Source: Globobulimina sp.
Lineage: Eukaryota > Foraminifera > Rotaliida
NCBI GenBank assembly: GCA_003354225.1
Contig: PIVH01000250.1
Location: forward strand, 1-6,701
Length of the DNA: 6,701 nt
Reading direction: 5' to 3'
The position numbers were made by a program, and so were the translations under genes. Position 1 is the stretch's first letter; every line of letters starts with the position of its first letter. Below, in pieces: positions 1-4,600 of the stretch. Under the pieces are notes generated by a model. The model saw only the letters and a program-made list of their open reading frames with translations, ran no database searches and was not told the DNA's origin.

Positions 1-1677
1 AATCGATTTACGTTTGTTGGCTTAATTTATGATTTTGGCAATGAAATTGATAAAGCTTTGGATCCAATGGTAACAATTTCCAATTCAAAATTCATTGATA
101 ATAAAGGAGATAAAGGATCGGTTATCTCTGTGTTTTATAACAATAGCAATGAATCGTACTATGGCCCATCATATGTGATTGATAAATGCATATTTGATTC
201 AAATGAGGCACGCGATGTTGGCGGAATAATATATATCGATGTAAATGATGAAAATTATGAAAAAGGATTGCAAATTACAAACAGCATAATTTCAAACAAT
301 ACCGCTGCAAATCATGGCGGCTGCATTTACAGCAAAGATTTTAACATTGATATTTCATTGAGTACATTTTCAGAGAACACAGCTAATATTTCAGGCGGTT
401 CCATTGCAATAATGAGTGACAAATGTGATAATCAAACCGTATCATTGCGGATAGAAAAATCATCATTTATTGCTTCAACTGCAAGCATTGGTGGCGCCAT
501 AATCATTGGCTGCGCAGAACTGTATATTGATCATATTGGCAATGATAATAATTTGACACAATTCATTGATAATGAAGCGAGTTATCGCGGAGGAAGTATT
601 CATGCGCATCATTCGTGCATATCATCCAATAAAAATGCAAAAATATTATTTGATTCTAATAAAGCCGGATATGGCGGAGATATATCATTTACCGCAGGTG
701 TAGCTGATGGTGATTGCAATTCACAATTTGAGGCAACCACAACATTTCAAAATAGTACAGCATATTTTCATGGTGGTTCTTTACATATTTCTTATGCTCC
801 GACGGATACTCATCATATATTCTCAGCATTACCCATTTATTTATCCATCTATAAGCCAACCTGGATAAATACAACCAGTAATTTGATAATTGATAATGCA
901 GAATTTCTAAGCACGGAATGCTCAGAGTATGGATCCGCACTAACTGTCGAATATGAGACGTACGGAGATGATATTAATATTACTTCAGATGGGTTGCCAT
1001 TGTCAATTGAAATAAAAAATTCATTGTTTGATACAAATAAAATAACAAATACAAGTACTAGTTATGGAGGAAACGCAATCGCATTTTTCGGACATCACAG
1101 TAATGTATTTCATGAATTAATAATCAATCAATCTGAATTCACAAACAATGACTATCAGTTTGCAACAAGGTATGGTGGTCATATATGGATTGATCTCGAT
1201 ATCTGTACAAATGATTTGGCTGCGTATATGCCAGACAATTGTCAATGCATTGATAGATTTAATAATTCCTATGATATTAATGTTGAGTTGGTCCAGTCTG
1301 AATTTTCAGTGTCCAGTGCTATGTATGGTGGTGCATTATATTCAAAATTACCAATTTTAATCAATTCAAATTTCAGTGATACCCAAGCCTCAGAGGGTGG
1401 AGCAGTTTATGTGGGCTGTGCTGATGCTGTAACATTGACAGGTTGTTATATCGAACATGCCGTCTCTTTAACTCATGGTGGTGGCGTATTATTAAATAAG
1501 TTACAAAATGTATCTATTAAATCAACTGTTTTTGATTCATGTTCTGCAGCATTTGCCGGAGGAGCTTTAGCATATTTTATGCATTCTGGTTATAATTCGA
1601 ATATTCACATTGCAGATAACACGCAATTCAAATATTCACAGGCTGTGATGGGTGGCGCTTTATTTAGTTCGCAACAT
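1..1677 (+). repeat. Beta-helix block I (Pmp-like repeats), residues 1-559
   Basis: About fifteen degenerate coils follow the pattern of a hydrophobic strand, then S-x-F-x-x-N-x-A, then G-G-[ASI]-[IL]-[YF]. G-G pairs are at residues 74-75, 106-107, 132-133, 164-165, 197-198, 225-226, 258-259, 356-357, 392-393, 443-444, 466-467, 493-495, 520-521 and 551-552, with a single-Gly variant near 310. Spacing is mostly 25-35 residues, with longer loops at about 260-355. Typical coils are F-S-E-N-T-A-N-I-S-G-G-S-I at 123-135 and M-Y-G-G-A-L-Y at 441-447. This pattern is known from chlamydial Pmp proteins and from many giant protist proteins, where it is predicted to fold as a right-handed parallel beta-helix. 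The block was already under way at the left edge, so more coils probably lie upstream. Confidence 0.85.
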
Positions 1678-4600
1678 AGATTGCGTCGAATCACTGAACG
1701 TAAACGTATTGCAATACGACCAAATGTCACTGGTTATGTGGAAGATTTCGATTTGGAGACTGTTGGCATTGAAACTTCGTTTGATACGCAATATATATTT
1801 GTGTTGTTAGAGCCAACCAATGAGACAATGGATTATTTATTATGGAGTGAAGATTATTTATGGAATGACAGTGTTATTACAATTACCAATGAAATATCCG
1901 CAACAAAATTAACCTTTTCTACAGTGGATGACAGCAGATTTATATCACCATTGTTTATCCCATTAACAACCACATCCAAAGCAAAAGACCGTGCCTGGCG
2001 AGTCTTAAATTCAATATCCTGGCAACTCCGAATGAATTTTGCTCCGTTTTGGGCGACATTAATTAATGGTGGCAATGTTACTGAATTACAGTTTGATATC
2101 TCACTATTAAGCTATCCCTTTGTTTTTGGGGACACATTGCAAAACATTGTTGGTGCCTCATTGTTATTAAAATTAGAAAACGGCGTATCTTTTGATAATA
2201 ATTATGCAGCAGGTTTAGGTGCAGCCATTTATTTAAATGATGACTTATTTCCAGATTTTATTGTTGATTTGAATGAGGTTACATTTACAGGCAACGTAGC
2301 CTCCGGATTATCAGGCTTTGCTATAAATAGTTATGTTGCCGATCAAAGTGTCGATGTTAATAAACAAATACAAGCATCAAACGTGAAATTTAGCAAAAAT
2401 ACTGCATACACATCCAGTGCTTGTCTCAGTGTCATTGCCACCAATTTGACTTGTAATCAATGTGAATTTTCTGAAAATACGGTAGCAACCTTCGGAGCTG
2501 CTTTATATGTGAAAAATGGCGAAATCCGTTTGTCAGCAAATTCAATTTCCGATAATAACAGTCCTTTGGGTGGTAATTTATTATTATTTAAATCCAAATT
2601 ATTTATTTCTGATACAATATTTGATGGAAATACAGCAATGTATGGCAATGGCGCAGGTATTTCGATTTATAATTTGAATGAATTAGTTTACGAAGAAATG
2701 GTAGGAACACAAAATGCAGTGGGCATATTTGAGAATATTCGAGTTCCTGAATTAGTGTCAATATCAAATTGTGAATTTACAAATCATATCAGCAGAGAGG
2801 ATGGAGCTGCCTTATTTATTTATTTAAGCGATGATTTGAATGTGTTGTTATCAGAGAATGTTCAAAGAAGACGTGCATTGCAAATGGAATCAGCCATACC
2901 ATATGAAATAAATCAGTATACCAACAGAAGACTGTTACAATTCAATTCAACCAATTTTAATACGACTAATTCCACAAATAACACAGTGCCAATAATTAGT
3001 ACAACGCCGTACAAAACAACCCAAATGTTTACCACTATTTCGCCATCCAATATGCCAACGCTTGAACCAACATATCAACCATCTGTTGATCCAACCATTA
3101 TTCCAACGCATGACCCAACAGTTGAACCAACCATAGACAGTGAATGTGTATCGATTGAAATTTATCCAGACTTCCATACTAATGATATTTCATGGGAATT
3201 AACCTTGGGTTCCCGTCGTATATATGGAGATGACACAGCAAACACTGGCTTTTGTGCTGTTGAAGTACCAGACAATACAAATTGTATTACTTTTTCCATT
3301 GATGACTCTGGTTTTGATGGTTTAAACTATGGAGAGGGGACTTATTTTGTATCGTGGGGTGAAAAAACACGACAATCCATATCGTTTGGTAATTATTTTA
3401 ATAATGAAGCGATGACTTTATGTGATTCAAGATATATATCGAAAAATACGGTGGATATTTATGTGTCAATGCAACAAACATTCTCCTATGCTTTGTTAGA
3501 CTTTTTAGACGAAAGAATCAACCCATTATTAGATGACACATTGATTTATAAGTTGATATTTACAGATATTCAACTCGCGAATGAAACAACCTGTCATAAT
3601 AAAGAATGTATTGAAGGATATTGTTCGTGTGCTGCGAATGGAAATAACTATACCACCTCCAATATATTAATGGCATCATGTTATGCTTCAAATTATAGCT
3701 TGAGGGATATGTATGACATCGAATGGCAACAATTCTGGGATGATGATGTTGATTATGTATCAATGGATGCGTTGTTGGATGCATGTAATGCGACATTATT
3801 ATTATCTGCAAATTATAAAACAACTCAACAAATACTGACAACGTCACCAATCCCAACACCAACATTTAGTACCTCAGCATCTAAAACTGTCAATATGACC
3901 GATTATTCAATTTATGAAGCTCTAATTTATGATGTGATATTATCTGATGATGATATCTCCGCTTGTAATATGTATGCAATGTTTATCGAAATAATTGAAC
4001 CGATTTGCAAGGCATATACAAGCAGTGCGTTACCATATTTATGTCAAGCGACATGGAGTGGTTGCGGTGGAAACTATTATTGTGCGGCACATGATCCTCA
4101 AACAAAACTTATTTATGAATATGGTTCCAGTGTTGATGAGATCAGTTTTGTTCCGTATTCTTTTGTTGATACTGTCGGGGCACAATATTTTAATATCCCC
4201 TCTCTACCATCCACATTATACGGCATTGAAGAATATAATTCGATCATAGCTGGTCAAGTGCAATGTTTTGATGCACAAAATATCAGTTTAGAATCAGTAA
4301 CGGACACAATCCCAATTATCGCCGCAGTATTTGATGCTTGTGATTACAATGATTTATTCCGTACACTGCAAAGTTACGGTGCGAGAGCTATTGTCGTTGC
4401 TACATTTATTCAGAGCAGTTCTGATGAACCAACTTCTGGTCCAACCAAAGCACCATTCATATCCCCATTGAATTACAATTATTGGTTGCCATTTACTTGT
4501 AATATTCGATACAAATCAGATAAAATGAACTTTTCTTCATTTATGCGTGCCAGTGACAATTTAACCGCATATTTAGCAGATTCGTTTGAAACAAATTTGC

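Noticed and set aside
67-69. First in-frame ATG as a translation start
   Set aside because: The frame is open upstream and the preceding codons already look like repeat sequence; no signal peptide follows.
2947-3177. Minus-strand open frame with tryptophan at regular intervals, looking like a W-repeat peptide
   Set aside because: It is the antisense of the P-T-x-x linker: every CCA proline codon reads as TGG on the other strand, so the tryptophan rhythm is a shadow of the proline rhythm.
3592-3630. EGF-like domain from the C1198-C1210 cluster
   Set aside because: Spacing C-x4-C-x4-C-x-C lacks the loop lengths and conserved Gly/aromatic positions of EGF.
3560-3865. Minus-strand open frame of about 100 codons
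   Set aside because: It lies wholly antisense to module A, is His/Tyr-rich as expected from antisense of AT-rich coding sequence, and shows no domain.
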